A model generated the notes under the pieces. The model was not told where the DNA came from and did no database searches. It worked only from the letters and a program-made list of their open reading frames with translations. Position numbers and translations under genes: made by a program. Positions 46,397-59,160 of a stretch of 64,000 nucleotides of DNA are shown piece after piece. The stretch comes from Diogma glabrata (lineage: Eukaryota > Arthropoda > Insecta > Diptera > Cylindrotomidae). Position 1 is the first letter of the stretch. Each line of letters starts with the position of its first letter. The stretch spans positions 98,368,915 to 98,432,914 of the forward strand of contig OY856188.1 in assembly GCA_963693315.1 (NCBI GenBank), written 5' to 3'.

Positions 46397-48820
46397 GAAT
46401 TTTTCATGAATTCCGGTATTTAATATCAGTTTGGCTCTGGTCTAAGTAAGCAAAATGGATTTTCAAAACCTCGGTGACTTAATCAATCAACAAGTAATAG
46501 GAGGTTTCTGTTTGTTGGCGTGTCGAATAAAAAATTAAAATAAAACTCCTTCATAAAACAGAATTATTATAGTGTAGGCTACGTCATATCACAATACCTT
46601 TCGTTAAAAACTTTGCCATATTTTCTATTATTGCAAATTTTTTCCAACAAGGAATGAAAACTTTAAATATATTTTTAAGGAACTTTAGTTCTAGGTGTCC
46701 TCATACCCACGCATAAAAACTTATGGCAAAAATTTTACAAATCAACCAAAACTGATTTCCCTCTGCGGGAAGTAAAAAATTTGAGTTATTGCATAGATAG
46801 ACATAAAAATTCGATGTTTCATTTTAATTTAGTTAAAAGAAAACATAGAAAAGCATATTAAACTTTTTAACTGGTTATCTTTAAGACAACAAGACATTAG
46901 AGGTTTAATAGAAAATTACAAATTAAATAAGAAATAAAAGTCTCATCACATTTACCATTTCGAAGTAATAAAAATCTATACATTTTAATAATAGCCGATG
47001 TTAAAAATTCATCTTTTTCTTTAAATATAATATTTATATTCGTTGTTTTTAATAATAGTAATCTTCTCATACATTCATTATCATAACTATCATAATTTAT
47101 TTAATTTTTTTTCTTATATTTATTTTAATATTTGTTATTTGTCTATTAAATAAATTTAATCAAATAGTTTACTTGAGTTTTAAGCGGTAATTATTAGTTA
47201 ATTTTATTATACAAAAACTTCTAAAATTATTATTACTTTTTGTAAATATTTTGTTTAAAACGTTAACTTTATATTTATCTATTTACTGTTTTTTTAATAA
47301 AAAGTGTAGGATGTTCAAAGGTGATAGTTATAATGAAATTGAGTTATTTGTTATGCTACTAATTATTAATAAATTTAAGATAACGTTGAAATAAAACGAT
47401 GAAGACAAAGTAGTGTTTTATGTCACAAAAAAAATGTTTATAGAGTAGTTAAATTTCTTACTGTTTCTCAGCTGGATATAAATAAAATTAGATTAAGAAT
47501 ATTAAGATTATATTAAAATCGTTGAAAATATAACATTTTGTGAAATTTATGCAATTATGGTTCAAGATCCTATTTGTATTTTTATTGATACTATATATTA
47601 TTTGCATATCAAATCGTTTTGAAATGTTATACTTTTAATGATTGCAATTAACATATCATATCTAGATCATTTATTCATGTCTAAAAAATGTTAGACAAAC
47701 TATCAAAATTATTGTATATATCACAGCTAGAATTTAAGCTATTTTATTTATTTATCTTACTTAAGTGTGAAAGAAGTTCGTTACCATTTGCCAATAAAAA
47801 AATTATTAGCGGGCGTTAACCGATTATTATTTTTTTTTTTTAAATAAATGTTTAATTTAGATAGTATTCAGCATGACAACAAGCAAAAAATTATAAAATA
47901 AAGAAAAATATTATTGTTGCAAAGTTATAACATAGTGTAACGGTTAAAACAAAATTGTAACGAGATTCAACGTAACATTAAAATACAAAATCAAAAAAGC
48001 ACCCTCTATAAGCAATTAAGAAAACAAATTTATAATTATCATCATCAATAGAATGATTGTAAAACAAATACAATAGTTGTTGTAAATATTTTCTAAGAAA
48101 GCAAAACAAAAATATTTTTACTCGAGCACTCAGATTCGGTACAGTCAGGACCAAATAAAAATGATTTGATATTTTGTTTAAAAGAACATTCCGGATAAAA
48201 GAATTTAAGAATATGATCGATTCTTCCAGAAACTACAGAATAATGTATTTTGAACTTGAAATCTCGTAAATAAAAATAAATTTATTCTTTAGTATACAAA
48301 ATGTTTTAAGTTTAACTTAGGAAAAACAATTTGTGTATTATTTTGGTCCCTCTGTTATACTGGAAGTTTCTACAGTCAACCTTTAGAGTTTTTTTTAGCT
48401 ATTGAAGAAATACTCTAGTAGACCAATATGGTTTGCTGTAATGGTTTTTCTATCGTTGTGCAACAATAAGATTTAAGTTTTAGACTTAATAAATCCTGAT
48501 GTTGGGGCTTGCTAATCATAACATTTATCGAATTGAGAGTTACTGTAGAAGGTATAAAAACGTGACAATAGATAAACGCTTGGCTAAAATTGAAAAAATT
48601 TCCAATCGAAATGAGGTTGTCTCCACCTTGTCACTAAAGCAAATATGGCGAAACCAGAACAGAACGGCGAAGTTCAGGTAACCGGACCTTATGTTTGTAA
48701 GAAAATTAACTATAGTTCAACCAATTTCAAATACTTTCGTTTTTATTAATTAAAAACATTAGAACAATAAATGGAGAACATTAAATAGAACCTTTTTCTC
48801 TTGTTTTATACGAAAAAAAA
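46397..48820. other. AT-rich non-coding stretch after the Harbinger element
   Basis: The first roughly 20 bp belong to the outer tip of the interrupted foldback. Beyond this no ORF, repeat or motif is supported; the 60-codon ORF at 48499-48681 is unrecognised. Confidence 0.45.
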
Positions 48821-48830
48821 TTCATTAGGT

Positions 48831-48912
48831 GCCGCACATATCAGTTGATATTGATTTGGAGCCGCACATATCGTTATGTAGAAAAAAAAATTAGGATAGT
48901 GCCGCACATATA
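48831..48912 (+). repeat. Three spaced copies of GCCGCACATAT
   Basis: The motif occurs at 48831, 48861 and 48901, twice preceded by 'ggt/agt' after 'ttag'. The GC-rich core stands out in this AT-rich stretch. It could be a protein-binding cluster or the remains of a tandem repeat. Confidence 0.6.
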
Positions 48913-50030
48913 AAAGTTGCCCCTGTTGGTCACTTAGTCGCTCTTATACCTCGAGAACGACCATATTTTCTATTTGCAAACATTTTAAATCGTGTGATGA
49001 AGTTAAGGTTAAACTAAATGAAATCGTCGATGAAGCGGCTGATTATAACATTTTTCAAATTGAATATGGAGTATTTGCTAATGATTATATGATAATGAAT
49101 TTGTTCTAAGACTACCAGATAACTCTTATTTTGCCGTACACAACGTTTGTTTTGTTATAAGAATTCTTTTATTTATGACTTTGATCTATTTTTTTCCACC
49201 ATCACTCCAATCCAAAAAAAAACAGTAAAGTTTTTTATAGCCTACAGACAAAAAATTTGCAATCTAATAAAAATTTACTATCTAATAATATTTTATTTTA
49301 TAATCAAAACTAAAATAATTTACCATCTGCTTGATAGTCATAAACTTATATTTTTTGTTTTGGTCAAAATCTAACAAATATCTTCAACTTTTATTTTTGA
49401 AATACAAAGCTAATCAAAAACAAAAACTTTGAATGTTAAAACTTAATTATTGAAAACACAAACGTTCCAAAATTAAAGCTTGACTTCCATATTGTAATCA
49501 AATCGCTACATAGAACAACTTGACTACCAAAAAATTCTACATCTAGTCTTTTCATTGTTGTGTATTTGTTTCATTACAGCGAAACAAAAACAAATAAAAT
49601 AGCAAAACCCAAATAACAGGGTAATCCAAATTACAAAAATCATTCCAACAATGCAAAGCACCTTATATCAAAACAAATGAACCAATCTATAATACAAGTG
49701 ACGAACAACAAAAAAACTACATTTGTTTCATTTGAGAAAGAAAAGAAGAACTGAAAATAAATTTAACATCATATATAATATAATATCAACCAAACATTCA
49801 GAGAGTAAAATAAAGAATTAGAAAAAAAAATTATTTTGTGATTTTCTCTCTTTTGTTTTCTCAAACAGTTAAACTCTCATATTCTATTTGATGCAAAGAG
49901 TCAAACTGTCGAGGTTACTCACTTTCATAGTAACTGAATGCCAAGGAACATCTTTATGCGTACATCCTACAAAAGTAATGCTTTGCCTAAGTCAATAGTC
50001 TCAAGTGCCGTCAATCCACAAACATTTTTA
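48913..50030. other. AT-rich stretch without supported gene
   Basis: A short frame around 49000-49110 (VKLNEIVDEAADYNIFQIEY) looks protein-like but I recognise no family. ORF 49147-49374 is low-complexity and not called. Confidence 0.35.
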
Positions 50031-50095
50031 AAAAAAGCGTACACCATCACCTCAGAATGCATGTTGTTGTGGCACCTAGATCTTAAAAGGTACAC
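50031..50095 (+). repeat. Short tail fragment of the poly(A)-ended SINE-like family
   Basis: 'caccatcacctcagaatgca' followed by 'tgttgttgtggcacctagat' and 'cttaaaagg' match the start of the tail segment (for example 28355-28412). The stem-loop and A-run are missing. Confidence 0.55.
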
Positions 50096-52213
50096 TGAAA
50101 AACATAATTTGGTATATTCTACAAAACGGTTTCAACCAAAATATAGTACAATTGACCATACGATTTGAACGTTGAACAAAGCATCGAACCCGGCTCTCAG
50201 AAAAAACATAGATATTAAATATAAGGTTCCTAGGTTATTTGATGTAAAAAAGTTGGTACATTTATTGTGTTAATTGTCTGTGTTTGACTTTGATGCACAT
50301 TTAAATGTTAACCGAACAGAAATTGTTATGCATAACAAAATCTCTGATTTTGAGGCTATAAAATCCAATTTTTGATGCTATAAAATTTAAATCCAGATAT
50401 CATTTTTGGGAAACTCAGCTAATCTGTCCAAATGAGAAAAAGAGACCGTATGATCAATTTATAATTTCATCCCCCCAAAAATTGAGAATTCTACCAAGTG
50501 ACAGTTACCGAACAAAACGTTCTCCTTCGTTTAAAACCAAAATTGCGATATTATCTTCTCTCGTCGAAATTTTTGTCCAACCAGATTGTTAAACTAAACT
50601 AAGAAAAATGATAGTCTAAACTTAACAACTTTAATTCACTATCTTCCCGTTCTGTTCAAATGCCCATCATTCTTTTATTCTTGTCTTAAACTGTACTATC
50701 TCGTCACACAATATTCTTGTCTACAGCAACAGCAGAAAGTCAAGTGAAATACTTCTCAGCTAAATTTAATCGTGAACAGCATTGTTCTCATTTCGTTTGT
50801 AAAATAAACTCCCACTAAGTGTGTTTTTAGTATTTTAGTGAATTTTATTTTTATTTTTGACATACATAAAATTTTAATAAGCAAAATAAAAATAAATATA
50901 ATTTACACTGTTTGCCGTTAAACTAAATACATAATTGATAAAACTTGTGTTCACCGTTAGCTATCTTATTTAAAAAAATTTTTGTTAATTTTTCCAGCGA
51001 TGAACAAAAAATTTTTTCATGAAGAGAGGAATATATTAAAACCAATTTAGTATTACTAAGACAGTTTTACAAATTTTAGACAATTTTTGACTGAAAATAA
51101 ATTTCAATTGTATACTAAAATTTATTTCTTAATACTAACTTTGCGAATTATTCAATTATTTTAATATTTTTTAAAACAAGGTTTCGCAATTTCTCTAAAA
51201 TAACCTAAATTATTGTATTTAACAAAATGTACCATACTAATATTAAAATTATTAATTTTTCAAGAGAATTTTTGTGTAATTTAAATTGCGTTAAATTGGA
51301 AGTTGTTAGTTGTTGATAAAGAAACTGGCAAATAAAATCACGCCATTTCTAATATAACTAAATTGCCCTTAGAGTTTAATATTTTGTCTAAAATTCTTTA
51401 TCAAATTCCTATTATTTTTATTACAAACATATTTGTGCAACTCACACACAATAAAATATTGAGCTAGGAAATCATAATGTTTGTTTTTTCATTTGATATA
51501 TAATATGTCAATGTAAATATCTTGTGAGATTCTAAATTTATTTTTTTAAACACGGTAGGTATAGTTAAAAATATATTTTTATTTAAAAATGTTTCAACTG
51601 AAAGCAGAGAATTATCAAGGAGGTATGTTTGGGATTTTAACTAAATATTTTGAAAAATTTAATTATTTGTATATCATCTTATAGTTTGACCGCAACCAAT
51701 CATACCCACATGTACTCAATTCAACTCAGTTTAAAGCAAATCATTAATCGAAACAAACAATCACACAACACTATGGATTATCAAAAATTCAAATCAACAA
51801 AATTATAATCATTTGCTTCAAAGAAAATAAAAATTACAAAGTTTTAAAATTTTTTATAGTATTTTATTGAGCTAGTGTTTAAAAACATCTTTTATTTTCA
51901 AGCAAAAGATTGAAAATTTACGAGGGAATGAAACTCATTAGAAATGAAATTATAGTATTCCTTTGCCTTTTTTATTATTCGTGATAGGAACATGCGCATT
52001 ATATTGAATTTATTGTTTTTTTGTAATTTTACATGAGAGCGAAATTGTGGTTGATTTTTTTTTTGTAAAATGCGATCAAAGTGTGTTTTTAAAATACAAT
52101 AAAAAAATGGATTGTAGAAATTATATAATTTCCTCGTGTTAACTACTTGAAGTGATTGTAATAATAATGACTAAAACAACTTCATTTTTCACTTCAAAAA
52201 CTTTATTTATTTT
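50096..52213. other. AT-rich non-coding stretch
   Basis: No gene or recognisable repeat. The ORF at 49938-50168 overlaps the SINE tail fragment and is not a gene. Confidence 0.5.
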
Positions 52214-52335
52214 TAACACCAAATATTTTCTGTCTCTAAGAGACCTTCTTCTTTGATTAATTGTTTTCTAAACTGAGTTTAAAAACAATTAACCCAAGAA
52301 GAAGGTCTCTAAGAGACAGAAAATATTTGGTGTTA
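52214..52335. repeat. 122-bp hairpin with 40-bp near-perfect stem
   Basis: Arms 52214-52253 and 52296-52335 are complementary except for one position. The 42-nt centre itself folds through 'ttaattgtttt' and 'aaaacaattaa'. Within the stem, 'gtctctaagagac' is also locally palindromic. It may be a minimal MITE (two terminal repeats with almost no interior) or a hairpin-RNA source. No target duplication is obvious. Confidence 0.9.
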
Positions 52336-53220
52336 AATGTATATAAAGAGAAAAAGTGCAAAAACGTTATTTTACTTGCCATGTATTTTAGATGCCATAC
52401 AATCAAATAAATTGTTTTATTATATTGCGCTAATTCAGAAATCTTTGCGCAACAGAATAAAATTAACAGCCGTTTATTTTATTCTGTTAAACAAAATAAC
52501 GCACACAATTATGGTTGTAAAAACTAACCTAAACCTATTTTTATTGGAAGGATAATATTATTTTATTAGGTCAGTGTTTAATGATATATTTTATTCTCAA
52601 TTAAAAATTAATAATACAAGTGAGGCACCAGTGAGCATTGAACATTAGAGAATATAATTCATTAACCACAAACTATACTACGTTTTATCCTGTCAACAGA
52701 GTTACATGTATAAATTTAAATTGAATTATTTTGTATTGTATTGTATTGTATTGTTATTTATTTTTTAATTCAATTGTAAATATATGTATTCTTCTGGGCA
52801 AGAATTAAGTCTCAGCTTGTTTGCCATCATTTGTCTAATAAAGAAATAAAAATAAATAAACTAGAAAGAAATTCATTGATAAAAACAATAAAACGAATAG
52901 AAGAAAAAAACACAGTATTTTAGTTTATAGTTCTCTACAAATAATTCCAAGCAATTAAAAAAATTTTACTTAGCTTTTATACATATTTGAATTTTTTGAA
53001 TTTTGAAAATGAAAATGAAATGAAATGACACGGATCATATGAAAAATTAATTTTTGTCTCATACGAAATTTAATTCAAATTAGATCGTAGTAGCCTTTCG
53101 TTTTTTATTATTCGAGAGAAGAACAGGCGCAATAGTTTGAATTTATTGTTTTTATATAGTTTTATATAACCAAACATGTTTTATTTTTAATCTGGCCATG
53201 GAATATGAATGCCATCAAAA
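52336..53220. other. AT-rich stretch with a (TATTG)n microsatellite
   Basis: No supported gene. TATTG units repeat at about 52732-52754. The 72-codon ORF at 52337-52555 has no motif. Confidence 0.45.
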
Positions 53221-53602
53221 CTACTGACTAGCAACAATATCTTGTCCATAAACTCACAGATGATCGCGTACGCAAATAAAACGCGTGTAATGAAACTAAT
53301 ATGATGAGCGTCGATGAACGATTTTATGGAGTTAAATCCTTTAAGTACTTGAGATCAATGCGTGACTGAAATATCAGCTATAAAACCTAGAATCGAACTG
53401 CAAGTGATCGAACATTCTACTCAATTCAATCTCCCCTTGGATGTGTCAACTAGCACCAAAATTAAGTAATACAAGACGTTCATTAGACCAGTGGTGATGT
53501 ATGAGTCACAAAAGTAGACGATTACACGAAATGACGCATCACATTTATCTGTATTTAAGCGTAAGATTCTATGCTACCTTTTTGATCGATCGTAAAAAAC
53601 AA
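53221..53602 (+). pseudogene. Highly decayed LINE reverse transcriptase fragment
   Basis: QMIAYANKTRV (53257 onwards) stands where LINE RT motif C has AYADD-I-V, so the catalytic Asp pair is lost. Next, YGVKSFKYLRSMRD matches the 'F-x-YLGS' motif. Then KTFIRPVVMYESQK and, after a stop, TITRNDASHLSVFKRKILCY match the 'RPVVLYGSETWTLT ... L-x-VFERKILR' C-terminal segment of RTE/I-like LINEs. Several in-frame stops and an internal deletion after motif C are present. Only the distal part of RT is represented. Confidence 0.7.
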
Positions 53603-56600
53603 TAAGGAAAATTATATAGTAAACTAAGCAGCAATATCCTTGTTTCCATGCAATCTTGTATTCTGAACTCATGAGTCATGGCAGTTTGTTTACAAAGAAA
53701 ACTTCACCCACTTTTTTTTATTAAAAACGAGGTAGGATGACTTGAGATCTAAAAAACTTCCAATCAAATACTATTCTGATGAGTGAACCCAACTTAAGGA
53801 AAATGATTATATTGAAAACGAATTGATTTTGTAGTTTTTAGTTCGTTTATTTTTTTTTTTCAATTTTGTATTAACTAAGAAGAGACTTATGAAAGAAATG
53901 TCAAAATTATAAGAAAACCGAACATCATTCAATTTTTTTATTAAAAATATTTTTTGACAGAATTTTAATATGCAATCAATATCTTTTAAAACTCTTTATC
54001 CATCTCAATTAAATCGTTAAATTAATGCTTCTTTGCTTTAGGGAATCAAACAATTAACAAACCGAACTATACAAAAAAAAAACTTAATTAGAGAAAATAA
54101 TTGATTAATCAAAATGCTTAATCTCCATTTATGCAATAAAAAAAAATCTAATTTACATTGTCATTTTAATATTTTTCAATTTAACCAACCAACCAACTAA
54201 AAATTTACGAAAAATTAGTTTGGTTTTGATTGACGTTGATGATGATGCTTGTGATGTATTTTTTAGTATTAAAAAAAACGATTGATGATTTCTTTAGAAA
54301 ATATAGTAACAACACGAAATCACTTTCAATTTAATTTTTCTTCGTTATATAATTCATTCTTTGATTTGCGTGAAATAAAATAAAAATTTTCATCGAATGA
54401 AACTCATATTTTACAATTAAATTAATATAATTTTTTGTAAATTATAATATTATGCATAATTTATGATTTTATGATCTCATTTCTTTAAAAAAAACATTTT
54501 CGTTTTATCAAGATTTTTCTCAATCTATATTTGTCATTTCTAAGGACATTTTAAACTAATAATTTTTCTCATAATGTCAATTTATTGTATGGATTATCTT
54601 TTGTGTCATGAATTAGTAAAAAAAAAATTAAGTTTACAGAACAGAAAAATATCCAATGAATTGACAGTTTTTGTTATTAAAATTAATTTTTTTAATTAGA
54701 TTTCTGTGGTTAGATAAATTATTGCAAAGTTTTGTTTTGAAAGAAGATCGAGGACGATTTAAATTTGTTATTTTTATTTATTTTTTAATGATTTTATTAT
54801 TGAACTTTTACTTTTCTGTGGATGGTAAGTTTTAAGTTAATTTGGTTTTTAGTTTTCCTAGATCCATATTTCAAGGTAGGTTGTTGTAATTATAAGCATG
54901 ATGATTGGGAAAAATCGTGGATATAAGACTAAAGTTTAACAAGAACTGGTAATAACATAATCGTGATAAACGATTATTTGGTAATAAAGCTTTTTGTGCG
55001 TCATATATAGATTAACTTCTCATCTTAGCCTTAATTCAGAAACATGCAAAATTCGTGACATAGAACTAAATTTCATAACCTGTAATAATATATTTTTAAG
55101 TTCTTTAACTCATGCAAAAATTTGAAACATAAACATTTTCAATTAAATATGTTTTGATAAACATTATAATAGAAATTTTTTGACGTAGCAAATTAATATA
55201 ATAAATTTATCTAATTCACAACTTAATGATCCTACAATATTTTTTTAAATAATGTTGCAAGAAATTATCTTTGTTTTTTTTTCTCGTGCAATGTATTTCA
55301 CTCGATGAACAATAAAAAAAAATTGTATGTTTTGATTCTATTACAAAAAAAATGTCGTGCAATCATATTTATAAACAAATATTCTTCATCTTATAACATA
55401 CATAATTTTTTTTTTGGTTTATTATTTCTTCCTTCTTGTATTTTTCAAACACAAATTTGTATTTCAACACAAAAAAATAAATTAAATTAAATAAAATCGA
55501 CTTCAGTTTTTATTATTTCACCGATTGCGAAAATTAGATGTTGTTGCTGTTTTCCATTTGAATAACATAGTTTTATTTTTTATTTTATTATTATTTGATA
55601 AACGATCATGGGTTGTAAAGTGGAGGATTTTTATATATATGAATATTTTTTTTTTAAGATTCATGAAAGAACGAACTGTTGTAAAATCTTACAAACAAAA
55701 ACAAAATCTATTAAAAATGACAGCAAATCACGAATCTAATTTTTCATATAATAAATAATAAAAAAAATTGAATAATATATGATCTTGATGTGATGAAATT
55801 TTGATTTTAAATTGACAGTAAGACTACTTGTTGGAGTTTAAGTTATTGTAATTCAAACATTTTTTTTCAACATTCTTCGTTTTATTACAATGCGTACAAT
55901 CGTTTTAATTCATCGCTCTGTCTGCACAAACAGCATTTTAGTACTTTGGGTTGTTATAAAAATATATTTACTATTTCACAAAATATTTTTTCATGTTCTT
56001 AATAAAATAAAATTTTACATTCTCGAAACTTTTTTTACCAGAATTTCATAAGCTGAAAGAGTTAATTGTTTAAAAAAAAAATCAGTCAAAAATTTAGTGT
56101 AAAAGATTTTAACTTGTAAACACAAAACTGTTGAGGATAACTATTGGTAACTATTGAAGTGGTTAATTTTGAATTTGAACCAAGGTAAAGCAATTTTTTA
56201 ATTAAATTTTCAATAACCTAACACTCATCGGCAGACCACAAAATAATTAGTAAAAAACAATAAGCAATAAGTGATGAATTTTGACTGATTTAACTAACAT
56301 TATTTAATTGCAAACGTTCACCTCTGACATATTCGTATTTAGAAACTTTAGTTATCTGTTTAAATATCAATTGCTAGAAGAAAATTTTCAAATTTGAACG
56401 GAAAATTAAGTAAAATTAGACAAAACATAAAATTTGCAAACTGTAGATCATACCTTAACCCACTTTTTCAGGATTGCGTTTCTTATGTTACCAAAAAAAC
56501 TTTTAAATTAATTTTAAAACTTGATTGTGATTTTATCAACCACTTCTTCTACACAAACTCAGTATCGCATTGGGTTTTATCGAACACCAAATTAGTGAAA

Positions 56601-56755
56601 GATTGCCTAGGGCAGCACAATTCAGAATAAGACAAAAGATAAATCAATTATTTTTTCCAAATTTTGCATCCGTCTTGTCAACTAAAGCCTTGGCAATTTG
56701 ACAATTTTGTACCCTCAACTTAACACAGTAGATGTAAAGTTTTACGATTTTTAAA
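53603..56755. other. AT-rich non-coding stretch
   Basis: ORFs such as 55305-55490, 55525-55758 and 56394-56630 are low-complexity and without motifs. I see no repeats shared with other parts of the window. Confidence 0.45.
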
Positions 56756-56761
56756 TTAATT

Positions 56762-57191
56762 CTACCAAAAAAACACAATCTTGAACGGTATTATCCATTT
56801 CCTTATCCAGTATTTGATACAAATCGTTGAATGCAGAACACGAGTCAAATTGTTTGGAGTTTTGTGAAAAGACTTGTTAGATTGTTTCTGTTTTTGGCTA
56901 TTTGTGAATAGGGCAAGCAAATTTTGTTTAGGTTTCTGACATTTTCTCCAACACTTAACGCAATATCCGATGGCACAAATACAAAGAGTAACGTAATCCA
57001 TTCTACGTAGGCTTCTCAAAATTAACGGGTCTACGCTCCAGAAGCACCTGCAACGCAGTTTCGAGCAAGGACCATTCGTTATTCGATTTTTTAAGTAACG
57101 TAAGGGTAAAATATGGAGAGACTGAAATCTCACAGCTCTGAGATATCAAGACTTCGATCTGGGTTAAGGATTTTGATAAAGTTTTTGGCAA
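56762..57191 (-). pseudogene. Unidentified coding-like remnant in two overlapping frames
   Basis: The region is less AT-rich than its surroundings and carries two overlapping minus-strand frames (57003-57191 and 56762-57133). The first reads SLTQIEVLISQSCEISVSPY ... LLERRPVNFEKPT. The second contains YVTLCICAIGYCVKCWRKCQ, hydrophobic then Cys/Lys-rich, like a transmembrane segment followed by a basic tail. This could be a frameshifted protein of an LTR retroelement, but I recognise no diagnostic motif and do not assign a function. Confidence 0.25.
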
Positions 57192-57199
57192 AAACTTTT

Positions 57200-57429
57200 A
57201 TGGGGACATGGTTTTTAGTTTTGGTCGGCGATGTATAATAAACATAACTTTTTGCTAAAGGACATGTATTTTTTATCTTTGTTTTAGATATGTATTACAT
57301 AACTAACACGAAACATCAATACGTTGTCGGAAGATTATAACAGATCATAAATTAACATAATTTAGTGAAAAGATTATACAATCAGCAAACTACTCAAAAA
57401 CCCCTCCATTTAGCGTTTCGAGAAAATAT
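57200..57429. other. AT-rich spacer before the satellite
   Basis: No feature recognised. Confidence 0.4.
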
Positions 57430-58300
57430 TACAAAATCACAAATTCATATTTCTTTCAAAACTCCAAAAGTATTGTAAAACTAAATAAAATCGAAAATTC
57501 AAACTTTTTTCAAACAAAATTCTAAAAATATTTCAAAAATTATTACAAAATCAAAGATTAAAACCTTTTTCAAAAATTCTAAATATATTGCAAAAATTAT
57601 AACAAAATCAAAAATTGTAACTTTTTCAAAATTCCAAAAATATTCCAAATATTAGAATAAAATCAAATATTTAAACTTTTTCTAAATTCCAATAATATTC
57701 CAAAAATTCTTAAAAATTCAAACCTTTTCCAAAATTCTAAAAATATTGCAACAATTATAACAATATCAAAATTTGAAACTTTTTTAAAAATTCAAAAAAT
57801 ATATATAAATTCTATTTTTTTTTTCACAATTTTAAAAATATTGGAAAAATTATAACAAATTCAAATATTCAAACTTTTTCCAAAATTCTAAAAATATTCC
57901 AAAAAAATTGCATATATTAAAACTTTTTTCAAAATTTCAAACAAAAAAAATTATATTAAAACCAAAAATTTTAAATTTGTCAAATTCTAAAAATATTCCG
58001 AAAATTCTTACAAAGTCGAAAATTGAAACTTTTTTCAAAATTATATATAAAAGAATTCTTTTTTTTTTTTCAAAATTCTAAAAATATTGCAAAAATTATA
58101 ACAAAAACAAACATTAAAACTTTTTCCAAAATTCTAAAAATATTGCAAAAAGTATTACAAAATCAAATATACAAACTTTTTTCAAAATTCCAAAAATATT
58201 TCAAAAACTATAACAAATTCAAAAATGTCCATGTCCAATTTCATTTTCAATTACATTTCGTCATAAAAACAGCAAAATTTTTTTTCCAAAAAATTGGCTA
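57430..58300 (-). repeat. About 56-bp satellite array, copy 2 (reverse orientation)
   Basis: Units read 'caaaattctaaaaatattgc', 'aaaaattataacaaaatcaa' and 'aattcaaactttttt', the reverse complement of 20520-21500. It directly adjoins the TGACACAC repeat body at 58305. The 92-codon plus ORF at 58023-58301 is satellite-derived. Confidence 0.85.
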
Positions 58301-58304
58301 AAAT

Positions 58305-58690
58305 AATAAATGAAACCATCTTTTGACACACTTGACATTATTTTTTTGACAAACTTATAATGCCATAATTCTTTATAATAATAATAAAATTTCATGTCAT
58401 ACAAATAATTAGTTTTATGTTTTTCCAAAAAATTAGGTAAAAAATAAATAAAAATCTTTCTTTTGACACACTTGACAACATTTTTTTGACAAACTTATAA
58501 TGCAAAAACCTAGTTTTTAATCTCACATACCAATCCTACCAACCCTAATCAAGATTTCTCCGAATTCAATGTTCCTACTCGTAATCACTTAAAATGAACG
58601 TTTTTTAAGCCAAAAATATGAAAATTTGCTATTTTTGACACACTTAATGATTTTTTTGACACACTTCCGGTACAGTTATCGAACAAAGCG
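58305..58690 (-). repeat. Dispersed repeat body with TGACACAC motifs, copy 2
   Basis: Reverse complement of 18845-19332 by shared strings 'cttttgacacacttgac', 'tctcacataccaa', 'tactcgtaatcacttaaaat' and 'gaacgtttttt'. Here the segment 'cttttgacacacttgacaac' with its downstream 'tttttttgacaaacttataa' appears twice (about 58321 and 58460), a local duplication of about 140 bp. Confidence 0.7.
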
Positions 58691-58761
58691 TCTTTTCGGA
58701 TCTGTCTCTTGAGTATACCTATTTTTAGAAAAAAATTTTTTTGAAATTTTTTACCATAAAA

Positions 58762-59160
58762 CCGACAATACGGAGATAACTCTAGTCAATATTTATATTC
58801 AACAAGTAAGCAGCTGTGATACAGATGAACTCTCCATTGATTATTTAATTTAAACCAAAGACTGTTTCTCGGATATGTGAATGCACAATATAATCTATGG
58901 CACTCATCCCGACACAACCGGCAATACGGAGATAACTCTAGCCAATATTTATATTCAACAAGTAACCAGCTGTGATACAGACGAACTCTCCATCGATTTT
59001 TTATTTTAAACCAAAGACTGATTCTCGGAGATGTGAATGCACAATATAATCTGTGGCACTCTCCTGAACACTAATTTACGTTGCAAAAACATTAGTGCAA
59101 ATGGAGAGAGTGAGTAAGAGTTAATGAGAGTTTATCAAGCATTGCCACAATAAAAAGTTT
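58762..59160 (+). pseudogene. LINE endonuclease fragment with a 156-bp internal tandem duplication
   Basis: The segments 58762-58917 and 58918-59073 are near-identical. Each encodes ITLANIYIQQ-like sequence, a Asp/Glu-rich linker and, after a frame change, ILGDVNAQYNLWHS. This equals the 'ILGDFNAHH-x-LWGS' motif of EEP-type LINE endonucleases, including the catalytic Asp and Asn. After the second copy, NTNLRCKNISANGE resembles the next family segment ('RG-x-x-I'). Stops and frame breaks make it non-functional. The duplication of a 52-codon length is local and tandem. Confidence 0.7.

Noticed and set aside
48831..48912. CRISPR-like short repeats
   Set aside because: Only three 11-mers with unequal spacing and no associated genes.
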